This document shows positions 15,345 to 24,790 of a stretch of DNA of 63,524 bases, piece after piece; positions within the stretch are counted from its first letter, which is position 1, and each line of letters starts with the position of its first letter. Location: NCBI GenBank assembly GCA_937889645.1, contig CALBZE010000096.1, forward strand, positions 1-63,524, read 5' to 3'. The DNA comes from an uncultured bacterium (GTDB lineage: Bacteria; Gemmatimonadota; Gemmatimonadetes; Longimicrobiales; RSA9). The notes under the pieces are model-generated. The model ran no database searches and was not told where the DNA came from. It worked only from the letters and a program-made list of their open reading frames with translations. Both the position numbers and the translations under genes were made by a program.

Positions 15345-17414
15345 TCAGACGTCACCGCCCGCCCGGCGGACGAGGCGGACGAACTCGCTTTCGTCGAGGA
15401 TGCGCACGCCCTGGTCCCGTGCCTCGTCCAGTTTGCTCCCCGGATCTTCGCCCGCCACGACGTAGTCGGTGTTCCCGCTCACGGATTCGCCCGCCCGCGC
15501 GCCGAGCGATTCGACGAGGTCCCGCGCCTCGTCGCGCGTGAACCGCTCCAGCCTGCCGGTGAAGACGAAGCGCTTCCCGGCGAGGCGGCCGTCGGGGTGT
15601 GAGGCCTCGGCGACGACGCGGACGCCGGCGTCGAGGAGCGCGTCGATCGCCTGCTGGTTCTTGCGCTCGGCGAAGAAGTCGTGGACCGATTCGGCGAGGG
15701 CGGGACCGACGCCGGGCGCGCGGCGGAGCCGGTCGAGCGTGGCGCGTCGCAGCGCGTCCAGCGTGCGGAAGTGGCGCGCCAGATCGCGGGCGTTCGCCGG
15801 GCCCACGCCCGGGATCCCGAGCGCGATGAGGAAGCGGGACAGCTCGACGCGGCGGGCGCGGTGGATCGCGTCGACGAGCTTTTTCGCGGAGCGCTCGCCG
15901 TGGTGCGGCAGCCGGGCGACGTCCTCCGGGCTGAGCTCGTACAGGTCCGCGAGCCGGCGGACGAGGCCGCGGTCGACGAGCGCCTCCGCGGTCGACTCGC
16001 CGAGCCCGGCGATGTCCATGGCCTCGCGGGACGCGAAGTGCCGGATCCGCTCCCGGAGCTGCGCCGGGCAGCCGAGGTGGTTCGGGCAGCGGGTGAGCGG
16101 CCCCGACGCCTCGAGCGGCGTGTCGCAGGATGGGCAGCGCTTCGGGAAGCGGAACGGCCGGCCGCGTCGGCGTCCGCGTTCCGGGATCCGCTCGCCGACC
16201 TCGGGGATCACGTCCCCGGCGCGCTGGATACGGACCAGGTCGCCGACGCGGACGTCGCGGCGCTGCAGCTCCGCGCGGTTGTGGAGCGTCGCGCGGGCGA
16301 CGACGACGCCGCCGACTTCGACGGGGTCGAGCAGCGCGACCGGCGTGATCAGCCCGGTGCGGCCGACCTGGACGATGATGTCGCGGATGCGCGTGACCTG
16401 GCGGCGCGGCTCGAACTTGAAGGCGAGCGCCCACCGCGGGTTGCGGGTCGAGGCGCCGAGGCGCTCGCGGAGTGCGTAATCGTCGACCTTGAGGACGATC
16501 CCGTCGATCTCGTAGCCGAGCGCTTCGCGGCTGCTGCCCAGTCGCTCGTGGTACGCCTGGATCTCGTCGAGCGTGGTGGCGGACTCGGTTGGGTCGGGCG
16601 TGCGGAGCCCCCAGTCGTTGCAGGCCTCGAGCAGCTCGGTGTCCGTCTCGAACTCGACGCCGTCCGCGGCCAGCATCTCGTAGACGACGACGTCCAGTTC
16701 GCGCTCGGCGGTGATGCGCGGGTCGAGCTGCCGCAGCGACCCCGCCGCCGCGTTGCGCGGGTTGGCGAACGGCTCCTTCCCCTCCTGGAGCAGCCGCTTG
16801 TTGAGCGCCTCGAACGCGTCCGAGTGCATCAGCACCTCGCCCCGGAGCGCGATGGAGCGCGGCGCCGGCCGCTCGTCGTCGCGCAGGCGGAGCGGCACGG
16901 CGGAGATCGTCCGCACGTTGTCCGTCACGTCCTCGCCCCGGACGCCGTCACCGCGGGTCGCGGCACGGACCAGCGCGCCGTTCCGGTAGACCAGCTCGAT
17001 CGACGCGCCGTCGAGCTTCGGCTCAAGGAGGAGCTTCGGCGGCGAGCCTGCCTCGCGCTCCAGCCGGCGCAGGAACCCGGCGACGTCGTCCTTCTCGCGC
17101 GTCGCTTCGAGGCTCATCATCTGCGCGGCGTGCCGGACGGTCGGGAATTCGTGCTTCGGCTCGCCGGCCACGCGCTGGGTGGGCGAGTCGGGCGTGACCA
17201 GGTCGGGGAACCGCGACTCGAGGCGACGCAGTGCGTCGAAGAGGCGGTCGTACTCGGCGTCGGAGATCTCGGGGCGATCCAGGACGTAGTAGAGGTAGTC
17301 GTGGTGGCGGATGTGGTCGCGGAGCGAGCGGATCACCCGGGCCGCCTGCTTCTTGGACAGCGACCGGATCTCGGCCTGCGTCGGCACCTCCACCTTGCTG
17401 GACGGCCCGGCCAT
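15345..17414 (-). CDS. ligA: NAD-dependent DNA ligase LigA
   Basis: LigA seals nicks using NAD+. The 689-residue product from ATG 17414 has the Ia domain (RDHIRHHDYLYYVLDRPEISDAEYD), the adenylation domain with the nucleophilic Lys in LEPKLDGASIELVYRNG, the OB fold (VQVGRTGLITPVALLDPVEV), a Cys4 zinc finger (CPSCDTP and CPNHLGCPAQL), helix-hairpin-helix repeats and a C-terminal BRCT domain (GKRFVFTGRLERFTRDEA). Length and order are standard. I chose 17414 (MAGPSSKVEVPTQAE) because the 18 residues upstream show no homology. It is transcribed with polX and diverges from the ribonucleotide reductase gene across 101 bp. Confidence 0.96.
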   Translation of the reverse strand: MAGPSSKVEVPTQAEIRSLSKKQAARVIRSLRDHIRHHDYLYYVLDRPEISDAEYDRLFDALRRLESRFPDLVTPDSPTQRVAGEPKHEFPTVRHAAQMMSLEATREKDDVAGFLRRLEREAGSPPKLLLEPKLDGASIELVYRNGALVRAATRGDGVRGEDVTDNVRTISAVPLRLRDDERPAPRSIALRGEVLMHSDAFEALNKRLLQEGKEPFANPRNAAAGSLRQLDPRITAERELDVVVYEMLAADGVEFETDTELLEACNDWGLRTPDPTESATTLDEIQAYHERLGSSREALGYEIDGIVLKVDDYALRERLGASTRNPRWALAFKFEPRRQVTRIRDIIVQVGRTGLITPVALLDPVEVGGVVVARATLHNRAELQRRDVRVGDLVRIQRAGDVIPEVGERIPERGRRRGRPFRFPKRCPSCDTPLEASGPLTRCPNHLGCPAQLRERIRHFASREAMDIAGLGESTAEALVDRGLVRRLADLYELSPEDVARLPHHGERSAKKLVDAIHRARRVELSRFLIALGIPGVGPANARDLARHFRTLDALRRATLDRLRRAPGVGPALAESVHDFFAERKNQQAIDALLDAGVRVVAEASHPDGRLAGKRFVFTGRLERFTRDEARDLVESLGARAGESVSGNTDYVVAGEDPGSKLDEARDQGVRILDESEFVRLVRRAGGDV

Positions 17415-17515
17415 GGTGCGGTCCCGTGGGGCGAGGATGGCACGGTTCGGGCAGCGTGGTCGGCGCACGAACGATGCCAGCGCCGCAGCGAGCGGCGGGC
17501 CCCGGGGAGGTCGCC

Positions 17516-19246
17516 ATGCTCGAGCTGACGGAGAACGCGCGCCGGGTGCTGGAGGCGCGATACCTCCGCCGCGATGCGGAGCGGCGGATCATCGAGACGC
17601 CGGAGGAGCTGCTGGAGCGGGTCGCGCGCGCCGTCGCCGAGGCGGAGCTGCTGCTCGGGACGGCCCGCCAGGCAGCACACTGGGAGGCGGAGTTCCACGA
17701 ACTCATGGCGCGGCTCGAGTTCCTGCCGAACACGCCGACCCTCATGAATGCGGGCACCCCGCTCGGCCAGCTGTCGGCGTGCTTCGTCCTCCCCGTTGGC
17801 GACAGCCTCGACGAGATCTTCGAGGCGCTGAAGCAGATGGCGCTCGTGCAGAAGACCGGCGGCGGAACCGGCTTCTCCTTCTCGCGGCTGCGTCCGCGCG
17901 GCGCGACGCTCCTCTCGACCGGCGGCACGACGCCCGGCCCCGTCGCCTTCATGAAGGTCTTCGACTGCGCGACGGAGAACGTGAAGCTGGGCGGCCGGCG
18001 ACGGGGCGCGAACATGGGGATCCTGCGCGTCGACCACCCCGACGTGCTGGAATTCATCGAGGCCAAGGTAGGCGGGCGGGCGCTGCGCAACTTCAACATC
18101 TCCGTCGGCGCGACGGACGCGTTCATGGAAGCCGCCGCCCGCGGCGCCGACTACGACCTGATCGACCCCCGGGACTGCTCGAAGGCCGGGCGGCTCAACG
18201 CCGCCGAGGTCTTCGAACGCATCGTCGATGCCGCGTGGCGGACGGGCGACCCCGGCCTCGTCTTCCTGGACGCGATCAACCGCGCGAACCCGACGCCCCA
18301 TATCGGCCGGATCGAGGCGACGAACCCGTGCGGCGAGATCCCGCTCCTGCCGTACGAGTCGTGCAACCTCGGCTCGATCAACCTCGGGCGCATGGTTCGG
18401 GAGCGCGACGGCCGTGCCGAGTTGGACCGCGACAAACTCCGCAGGACCGCGCGCACCGCCGTGCGCTTCCTGGACGACGTTGTCGAGGTCGGGCGCTTCC
18501 CGGTCCCCGAGATCGAGCGGATCACGCGCGCGAACCGAAAGATCGGGCTCGGCGTAATGGGCTTCGCCGACCTCCTGATCCGCCTCGGAATCTCGTACGA
18601 CTCGGACGATGCGGTCCGTATGGCGGACGACGTCATGGCGCTGATCGCGGAGGAGGCGCGCGACGCGTCGGCCGAGCTGGCGGCCGAGCGGGGCGTCTTC
18701 CCGAACTGGGAGGGGAGCGTTCATCAGAAGGAGGGCCGTCGCGTCCGGAACGCGACGCAGACCGCGATCGCGCCGACGGGGACGATCAGCATCATCGCCG
18801 GCGCGAGCGCGAGCATCGAGCCGATCTTCGCGCTGGCGTACCGACGCACGCACATCCTCGAGGGGGAGACGCTCGAGGAGGTGCACCCGCTCTTCCTGCG
18901 CGCGATCGAGGAGCACGGGCTGGACGCGGAGACGCTGGTCCCCCACGTGGCCGAGACCGGGACGCTGCGCGGCGCGCCTGGCGTGCCGGCGTCGCTCGCG
19001 CGTGTGTTCGTGACCGCTCTCGAGATCCCGCCGGAGCGGCACCTGGAGATCCAGGCGGCGTTCCAGCGGCATGTAGACAACTCGGTCTCGAAGACCGTGA
19101 ACCTGCCCGAGAGCGCCACGCCGGACGACGTCGCCCGGATCTACCGGCGCGCGTGGGAGCTGGGGCTCAAGGGGATCACGCTCTACCGCTACGGGAGCAA
19201 GGGCGCGCAGGTGCTGGAGCTGGGCCGGGGCGAGGGGCCGGCGTGA
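17516..19246 (+). CDS. nrdJ: Adenosylcobalamin-dependent (class II) ribonucleotide reductase
   Basis: This enzyme makes deoxyribonucleotides using a B12-generated thiyl radical, without oxygen dependence. The 576-residue product has FLPNTPTLMNAG, LSACFVLPVGDSLDEIF (first redox Cys), KTGGGTGFSFSRLRP, NPCGEIPLLPYESCNLGSIN (radical Cys and second redox Cys) and the phosphate-binding APTGTISIIAGASASIEPIFA. GGGGAGG precedes the start at 17516. It ends soon after LKGITLYRYGSKGAQVLEL and lacks the C-terminal Cys pair that many class II and class I enzymes use to re-reduce the active site. It could depend on another reductant or a different tail mechanism. Confidence 0.93.
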   Translation: MLELTENARRVLEARYLRRDAERRIIETPEELLERVARAVAEAELLLGTARQAAHWEAEFHELMARLEFLPNTPTLMNAGTPLGQLSACFVLPVGDSLDEIFEALKQMALVQKTGGGTGFSFSRLRPRGATLLSTGGTTPGPVAFMKVFDCATENVKLGGRRRGANMGILRVDHPDVLEFIEAKVGGRALRNFNISVGATDAFMEAAARGADYDLIDPRDCSKAGRLNAAEVFERIVDAAWRTGDPGLVFLDAINRANPTPHIGRIEATNPCGEIPLLPYESCNLGSINLGRMVRERDGRAELDRDKLRRTARTAVRFLDDVVEVGRFPVPEIERITRANRKIGLGVMGFADLLIRLGISYDSDDAVRMADDVMALIAEEARDASAELAAERGVFPNWEGSVHQKEGRRVRNATQTAIAPTGTISIIAGASASIEPIFALAYRRTHILEGETLEEVHPLFLRAIEEHGLDAETLVPHVAETGTLRGAPGVPASLARVFVTALEIPPERHLEIQAAFQRHVDNSVSKTVNLPESATPDDVARIYRRAWELGLKGITLYRYGSKGAQVLELGRGEGPA

Positions 19247-19299
19247 CGCCGCGCCGGCGGCCGAGGCGCGGCTCGGCTCGCAGGCCGCAGAGACCCGTC

Positions 19300-19803
19300 T
19301 CAGCTCGCCGGCGACTTCATCCGACGGAGCGCGCCCTTGAGCAGCGCCACTTGCCCCGCATGGTAGGCATTGTGTTGGGCGAGGCCGTGGAGCATCCGCG
19401 CGAAGGTGACGCCTGTGCCGAGGGGTGCGTCGTGCGATGAGCCACCCACGTGATCCCCGAGGCGCTCGGCGGGGAATCGAGAGAGCGTCGCCTCAAGCGC
19501 TTCGTGCGCGCGGTGCAGCGCCTCGAGCGTCTCGGCCCACGCCTCTTCGCCGTCGTCCTCGATCGCCGGCCAGTCGCCGCGCTCGGGGAGCGCCGGCTCG
19601 CCGCCGGCGAGGCGCCGCGTCACCTCCTCGATCCATCCGGTCGCGTGCAGGGCGATCTCCCAGATGCTGTGGGCGGCGATGGGGCGTTGGATGGCTTCAT
19701 CGGCGCGAACGTCGGCGAGGACTTCCGCGAGGGCGGGACCGTGCCAGGCGTCGCCGTGTATCGAACGGCGGATCTCGTCGATGATGAAGTCGATCGAATC
19801 CAT
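19300..19803 (-). CDS. DinB superfamily protein
   Basis: The 167-residue product from ATG 19803 shows the DinB/YfiT-like four-helix fold: MDSIDFIIDEIRRSIHG, AAHSIWEIALHATGWIEEVTRRL with one metal-site His, and the C-terminal LHGLAQHNAYHAGQVALLKGAL with the HxxxH pair. These three His residues form the family's metal site. Some members are thiol transferases or act in thiol-dependent detoxification, but most are uncharacterised. It converges with nrdJ (53-bp gap) and diverges from the following hydrolase-like gene across 208 bp, which I judge non-coding. Confidence 0.85.
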   Translation of the reverse strand: MDSIDFIIDEIRRSIHGDAWHGPALAEVLADVRADEAIQRPIAAHSIWEIALHATGWIEEVTRRLAGGEPALPERGDWPAIEDDGEEAWAETLEALHRAHEALEATLSRFPAERLGDHVGGSSHDAPLGTGVTFARMLHGLAQHNAYHAGQVALLKGALRRMKSPAS

Positions 19804-20011
19804 GTCCGGTCCGGGTTCGAGGAGCGGGCGGGGCCGGCCGCGGGCCCGCGGGCGCAACCGGCCCTATCGCCGGGTATGATGATGCATGCGTGGCCGTAGC
19901 GCCACGTATTCCCCGGTTCTTGCATGCGACGGTGCGACCGTGTGTCCTCCGGTCGCAGCCGCCGTCGGCGGCCCCGGAGGTCGCGGCGGCAACCGAGCGA
20001 AGGAATACCGC

Positions 20012-20917
20012 ATGTTTCTGCACATCCTGCTGGCGGCGGCGCTGCCGCTCTCGACGGCCGTAGGCGACACGGAACGTCGTTTCGTCGTCGTCGCGCCGGC
20101 GGAGACGCTGGCGGTCACGGTCGACGGCGGAGACGGCCGGGCGGTGGTCATGGTCCCCGGCCTGCTCGGTGCGGCGTACACGTTCCGGCACGTGCGGCAT
20201 GCGCTGGCGGAAGCGGGGCTTCGGGTCGTGGTCGTGGAGCCGCTGGGGACGGGCGCGTCGTCGCGGCCGAAGCACGCCGACTATTCCCTCACTGCCCAAT
20301 CCCGGCGGATCGAGGCGGCGCTGGACTCGCTGCGCATCGACTCGGCGATCCTGGTCTGCCACGCCGTGGGCGCCTCGATGTGCTTCCGCATGGCCGCGCG
20401 GCGGCCGGAGCTGGCGGCGGGGATCGTCTCGTTGAACGGCGGCGCGGCCGAGCGCGCGGGCACGCCCGGGCTCCGCTCCGCGCTCCGCTACGCTCCCGTC
20501 CTCTCCCTCTTCGGCGCGGAGGGGATCGTACGCGACCGGCTCGCCGAGGGGCTCGTCGCCAGCTCGTATGATCCCGCGTGGGTCACGGAAGAGGTCATTC
20601 GTGGCTACACGGCGCCGTTCGACGAGGATCTCGGCGGCGCGCTGGACGCGCTGCAGCGCATGATGGGCGCGGCGGAGCCGGAGCCGCTGCGGCCGCTGCT
20701 CCGCCGGATCCGCGTCCCGGTCCGGCTCCTCATGGGCGCCGGCCCCCCGAAGGACATCGTTCCGCCGGCGGAGGTCGAGACGCTCCGCGAGGAGCTCGAG
20801 GACTTCCGCGTGGAACTCGTGCACCGGTCCGGGCAGTACATCCAGGAAGAGCGGCCGGCGGCCGTGGTGCGCGCCATCGTGAGCCTGCTCGCCGAGATCG
20901 GCCAGGCGTCGACTTGA
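20012..20917 (+). CDS. Secreted alpha/beta-hydrolase-fold protein without catalytic Ser or His
   Basis: The 301-residue product begins with a hydrophobic export signal (MFLHILLAAALPLSTAVG) and shows the alpha/beta-hydrolase pattern VVMVPGLLGAAYTFRHVRHAL, VVVVEPLGTGASSRP and DSLRIDSAILVCHAVGASMCF. The nucleophile elbow, normally GxSxG, reads CHAVG with Ala118 at the Ser position. The catalytic His position reads GQ (residues 274-275) in a segment HRSGQYIQEERP where active members have GH. The acid loop GAGPPKDIVPP remains. The protein should therefore be catalytically dead as a Ser hydrolase but may bind a ligand or partner. It stands upstream of the small His/Cys protein and TonB receptor genes. 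Confidence 0.85.
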   Translation: MFLHILLAAALPLSTAVGDTERRFVVVAPAETLAVTVDGGDGRAVVMVPGLLGAAYTFRHVRHALAEAGLRVVVVEPLGTGASSRPKHADYSLTAQSRRIEAALDSLRIDSAILVCHAVGASMCFRMAARRPELAAGIVSLNGGAAERAGTPGLRSALRYAPVLSLFGAEGIVRDRLAEGLVASSYDPAWVTEEVIRGYTAPFDEDLGGALDALQRMMGAAEPEPLRPLLRRIRVPVRLLMGAGPPKDIVPPAEVETLREELEDFRVELVHRSGQYIQEERPAAVVRAIVSLLAEIGQAST

Positions 20918-21030
20918 CACCGCCGACGCCGTCGGGCAAGTTTCGCGGCATTCCGCACAGAACGAAACGGCCCACCCTGGCGCGGCGTCGCGCCGCCGAA
21001 CTCTTCGGGAACGGAATCGGGGAAGCCATC

Positions 21031-21381
21031 GTGCCTATCGCCCCAACAGTCTCGCGCAAGACAACGGCCGTGCTCAGCCTGGTGGTGCACCTGCTGGTGG
21101 CGGGCGTCGTTCCATCGCTGGACGGCACGCTCGAAGCGCTGGCCGACGACCGGCAGGTGCACGTCGAGGCGCCGGGCGACGGACCGTGCGCCCCGCTGCA
21201 CGACCACGCGACGTGTCAGCTCTGCCGCATCGTCGACCGGGGCGTGTTGGCCGCTGCGCCCGCCGTCGCGGTGCTGAACGCCGCGCCCGCGATGCCGCTC
21301 CCGGTCCTTGTCGAGCATCCCGCGCCGCCGATCGCGGCGATCCCATCGCCGCTCCGGCCGCGGGCACCCCCCATCGCCTGA
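21031..21381 (+). CDS. Small exported His/Cys protein, possibly metal-binding
   Basis: The 116-residue product from GTG 21031 has an N-terminal hydrophobic segment (TTAVLSLVVHLLVAGVV) consistent with export, then GPCAPLHDHATCQLCRIVDRG, with a HDH and CxxC pattern that could bind metal, and a Pro/Ala-rich C-terminus. It resembles small DUF2946-like proteins found beside metal transporters, but I cannot assign a family firmly. GGGGAAG precedes the GTG. The next gene is a TonB receptor with a His-rich loop, which favours a role in metal handling. Confidence 0.55.
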   Translation: MPIAPTVSRKTTAVLSLVVHLLVAGVVPSLDGTLEALADDRQVHVEAPGDGPCAPLHDHATCQLCRIVDRGVLAAAPAVAVLNAAPAMPLPVLVEHPAPPIAAIPSPLRPRAPPIA

Positions 21382-21564
21382 TCTCCTGCGACAACGCGGA
21401 TCGTCGCAGCGGCGCCAAGCGCTCGCGCCGCTCGACTCGCCCCGATGGCGGCGCGCGGCCCGCGCGCCCGCCGGGGACGAACGAAGGTCATATCGGGCCC
21501 CCACGACGACGCGTCGTGCGCGAGAAAGCGCGGAGGGCCCGTTCGGGGATTCGGGAGGATCGGA

Positions 21565-23883
21565 ATGGCAGTTGGAAAGCCCGGCATTCATCATCTCTCG
21601 CTGCTCTTCGGCGTGTTGCTGGGGGGAGGCGCCGTGCTCCCCGCCCCGGCGGCCGGCGCGCCGGCGCCCGCCCGGACGGCGGAGCCGGACACGGCCGCCG
21701 TCCACGGCGTCGTCGTCGACGCGCGTTCGGGCGACCCCCTCGCCGGCGTGCAGGTGCGGGTCCTGGAGCTGAATCGCATAGAGCTCACGCACGGCGATGG
21801 GACGTTCCACATCGAACGGCTCCCACCGGGACGGTACACGCTCGTCTTCGAGTACGTCGGTTACCGGCGCGAAACGCGTGAGATCTCGGTCGCCGGCGGC
21901 GAGAAGCTCGAGCTTCGCGTCGAGATGCCGTTCTCGGCGATCCGGTTGCCGGACATCGTCGTGACCGGCGCGCTGGGGACCCGGCTGGGCGAGGATGCGA
22001 TGCGGGCGACGACGGTGGTAGGCGGGCAGGAGCTGAACCGTCGCCTCGATGTGACGATCGCGTCGACGCTGGAGGGCCAGGCCGGGCTCGCGGCGGTCTC
22101 GAACGGCCCGGCGACGGCGCGCCCGGTGATCCGCGGGCTGGGCGGCGACCGGATCCTGATCCTCGAGGACGGCGAGCGGATCGGCGACCTCTCGTCCGCG
22201 TCGCCGGACCACGCCGTCGCGATCGAGGCGGTCACGGCCTCGCAGGTCGAGGTGGTTCGCGGGCCGGCGGCGCTCCTGCACGGGAGCAATGCGCTGGGCG
22301 GGATCGTGAACGTGATCCGCGACGAGGTGCCGACCTCGGTCAGCCATCGCGTGCACGGAAGCCTCGGCGTCCAGGGGCAGTCGGTCAACGAGGGTGTTGC
22401 CGGCGGCGGGCACGTCGTCGGGTCCGCCGGCCCGATCGCGCTGAGATTCGAGGCGAGCGGGCGCGTCGCCGGCAACCTGGCCACGCCGCTGGGCGAGCTG
22501 GAGAACACCGGGATCGAGACGCTCAACCTCTCCGGCGGCGCGTCGTGGATCGGCGAGCGCGGCCACGTGGGCGGGGCGCACCGCTACTACTGGAGCGAAT
22601 ACGGCATCCCGTCGTACCACGTCGGCGACCACCCCGCCGACGACCACGAGCACGAGGAGGACGAGGATCACGATCACGACCACGGCCACGACCACGAGGG
22701 CGTGAAGATCCGGATGCGGCGGAACACGACGCGGGGTCAGGCGCGGCTCTCGTCGGGCGTCGGGCCGTTCTCGTCGATCGAGCTGGACGGCACGTTCACC
22801 GACTACCGGCACGAGGAGGTCGAGGCGAGCGGCGAGGTCGGCACGACGTTCGAGCTGCTGACCGGAACCGCGGACCTGCTCGCGCGCCACGCCGCGCTCG
22901 GCCCGTTCGCCGAGGGCGCGGTCGGGGTCCAGGCGCATTGGAGCGATTACACGGCGGCCGGCTCGATCGCGATCACGCCGACGAACGAGTACGGGCTGGC
23001 GGCGTTCTTCCTGGAGGAGTTCGACGTCGGTCCCATGCGGATCCAGCTCGGCGGGCGCTACGACTGGCGTCGGGTCGAGCCGGAGCGCCCGGGCGCCGAG
23101 GAGATCGGCGAGATCCGGACGCGCGACTTCGGTGCGGCGACGGCGTCGGTCGGCGCGCTGTACGACCTGGGCGGCGGGGTGGGGCTGGGCGCGAGCGTGG
23201 CCCGCGCGTTCCGCACGCCGAATGCGAGCGAGCTCTTCTCCGAGGGGCCGCACCTGGCCACGTACACGTACGAGATCGGCAACCCGGATCTGGAGGAGGA
23301 GATCGGGCTCGGCGCGGACGTCTTCCTGCGCGTCACGCGCGACCGGTTCCGCGCCGAGGTGGCCGGGTTCCGGAACCAGATCGACAACTACATCTACGCT
23401 CGTAACACGGGCGACCTCAGCCCGACGGGGCTCCCGGTCTACCAGCACGTGAACGAGGACGCGGTGCTCGTCGGCTTCGAGGGTAGCGCGCAGTGGAGCG
23501 TAACCGAGCGATTCGTCCTCGACGGCACGGTCTCGTACGTGCGGGGCACGTTGACCGCGACGGACGAGCCGCTGCCGCAGATCCCGCCGCTGCACGGCAG
23601 GGTCGGCGCGCGCTACGAGACGCAGCGCTTCTTCGTCGCCGCGGGTTGGCGCGGCGCCGCGCGGCAGGACCGGACCGGCGAGTTCGAGACGCCGACCGAC
23701 GGCTACGGCATCTTCGACGCGTCGGCCGGTTACCGCTGGCCGGTCGGCGGGCAGCTGCACACACTCACGCTGCGTGTCGACAACATCACCGACGAGGTGT
23801 ACCGCGACCACCTCTCGCGGATCAAGGAGATCATGCCGCAGGCCGGCCGCGGCGCGAGCCTGCTGTATCGGGTGAACTTCTGA
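21565..23883 (+). CDS. TonB-dependent outer-membrane receptor with His-rich loop (ZnuD-like)
   Basis: This is an outer-membrane active transporter. The 772-residue product has a signal peptide (about 1-31), a carboxypeptidase-like regulatory fold (about 45-130, VHGVVVDARSGDPLAGVQVRV), a plug (IVVTGALGTRLGEDAM, VEVVRGPAALLHGSNALGGIVNV) and a beta-barrel ending in an aromatic residue (LLYRVNF). Residues about 355-380 form a loop almost entirely of His, Asp and Glu, a feature of zinc receptors such as ZnuD. The substrate is probably zinc or another divalent metal. GGGAGG precedes the ATG at 21565. Nearby are a small His/Cys protein and a hydrolase-like secreted protein. Confidence 0.9.
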   Translation: MAVGKPGIHHLSLLFGVLLGGGAVLPAPAAGAPAPARTAEPDTAAVHGVVVDARSGDPLAGVQVRVLELNRIELTHGDGTFHIERLPPGRYTLVFEYVGYRRETREISVAGGEKLELRVEMPFSAIRLPDIVVTGALGTRLGEDAMRATTVVGGQELNRRLDVTIASTLEGQAGLAAVSNGPATARPVIRGLGGDRILILEDGERIGDLSSASPDHAVAIEAVTASQVEVVRGPAALLHGSNALGGIVNVIRDEVPTSVSHRVHGSLGVQGQSVNEGVAGGGHVVGSAGPIALRFEASGRVAGNLATPLGELENTGIETLNLSGGASWIGERGHVGGAHRYYWSEYGIPSYHVGDHPADDHEHEEDEDHDHDHGHDHEGVKIRMRRNTTRGQARLSSGVGPFSSIELDGTFTDYRHEEVEASGEVGTTFELLTGTADLLARHAALGPFAEGAVGVQAHWSDYTAAGSIAITPTNEYGLAAFFLEEFDVGPMRIQLGGRYDWRRVEPERPGAEEIGEIRTRDFGAATASVGALYDLGGGVGLGASVARAFRTPNASELFSEGPHLATYTYEIGNPDLEEEIGLGADVFLRVTRDRFRAEVAGFRNQIDNYIYARNTGDLSPTGLPVYQHVNEDAVLVGFEGSAQWSVTERFVLDGTVSYVRGTLTATDEPLPQIPPLHGRVGARYETQRFFVAAGWRGAARQDRTGEFETPTDGYGIFDASAGYRWPVGGQLHTLTLRVDNITDEVYRDHLSRIKEIMPQAGRGASLLYRVNF

Positions 23884-23995
23884 GGCGGGCGCGGGCGGGC
23901 GCGTCGCCGCGCGACGGCGAGCAGTCCTCCACACCCCAGCCGCGCCCGCCCGCCTCGCGCGTTCCGGCAAGGAAGTTGCACGCGCGCCGGGGATC

Positions 23996-24790
23996 ATGGC
24001 GCGCGATCCCCTGGAGACAACCGAACCCTTCCGAATCCACGGCCTCGACGGCGCCGATTACGGCCTGGCCGAGGGCGCGGCCGAGCGGCTGCGGGCGCGG
24101 ATCGCGGCCCGCGGCCGGCCGCGGGCCGCGCCGTTCATCACGCTCACCTACGCCCAGAGTCTCGACGGCAGCATCGCGGTCCGACGCGGCTTTCCGCTGG
24201 CGCTGAGCGGCGGCGGCGCGCAGATGCTCACCCACATGCTTCGGGCGACGCACGACGCGATCCTCGTCGGCGTCGGAACGGTGCTTTCGGACGACCCGCG
24301 GCTCACGGTCCGGCTCGTCGACGGGCCGGACCCGCTCCCGATCGTCGTCGATTCGCGCGCGCGCACGCCCGTCGACGCGCGCCTCCTCGCGCACCCCACG
24401 CGCAGGCCGGTGATCGCGACGACCGAAGCGGCCGCGCCGGCCGCGGTGAGCGCGCTGGAACGCGCGGGCGCGCGGGTCGTGCGCTTCCCGTCGGACCCGC
24501 GAGGTCGCGTCGACCTCGGCGCGCTCCTCGAGTGGTTGGCCGGAGAGGGGGTGTCGAGCGTGATGGTCGAGGGCGGCGCCCGCGTCATCACGAGCTTCCT
24601 GCGCGGCCGGCGCGTGGACCACATGATCGTGACCGTCGCGTCGATGCTCGTGGGAGGGCTGCGGGCGGTGGGGCCGCTGGCCGCGCGAGGCCGGAGCGGG
24701 GCATGGCCCCGGCGGCTGGACGGAATCGAGGCGTTCCGCCTCGGCGACGACGTGGTCGTGAGCGGGACGCCGTGCTGGGCCGGGCCATGA
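23996..24790 (+). CDS. RibD C-terminal-type reductase (dihydrofolate-reductase fold)
   Basis: The 264-residue product matches the reductase half of RibD: APFITLTYAQSLDGSIAV, THMLRATHDAILVGVGTVLSDDPRLTVRL, PLPIVVDSRARTPVDARLL and the C-terminal SVMVEGGARVITSFL. The deaminase half of RibD is absent. Such stand-alone proteins reduce pyrimidine or pterin-like intermediates with NADPH. It starts a chain of four genes whose stops and starts overlap, so it probably acts with the following dehydrogenase, PTPS-like enzyme and glycosyltransferase rather than in housekeeping riboflavin synthesis. Confidence 0.88.
   Translation: MARDPLETTEPFRIHGLDGADYGLAEGAAERLRARIAARGRPRAAPFITLTYAQSLDGSIAVRRGFPLALSGGGAQMLTHMLRATHDAILVGVGTVLSDDPRLTVRLVDGPDPLPIVVDSRARTPVDARLLAHPTRRPVIATTEAAAPAAVSALERAGARVVRFPSDPRGRVDLGALLEWLAGEGVSSVMVEGGARVITSFLRGRRVDHMIVTVASMLVGGLRAVGPLAARGRSGAWPRRLDGIEAFRLGDDVVVSGTPCWAGP

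Noticed and set aside
20605..23997. 1130-codon open frame on the minus strand opposite the TonB receptor
   Set aside because: It is an antisense shadow caused by high third-position GC; its product is Arg/Asp/His-rich low complexity with no domain, while the plus strand encodes a complete receptor.
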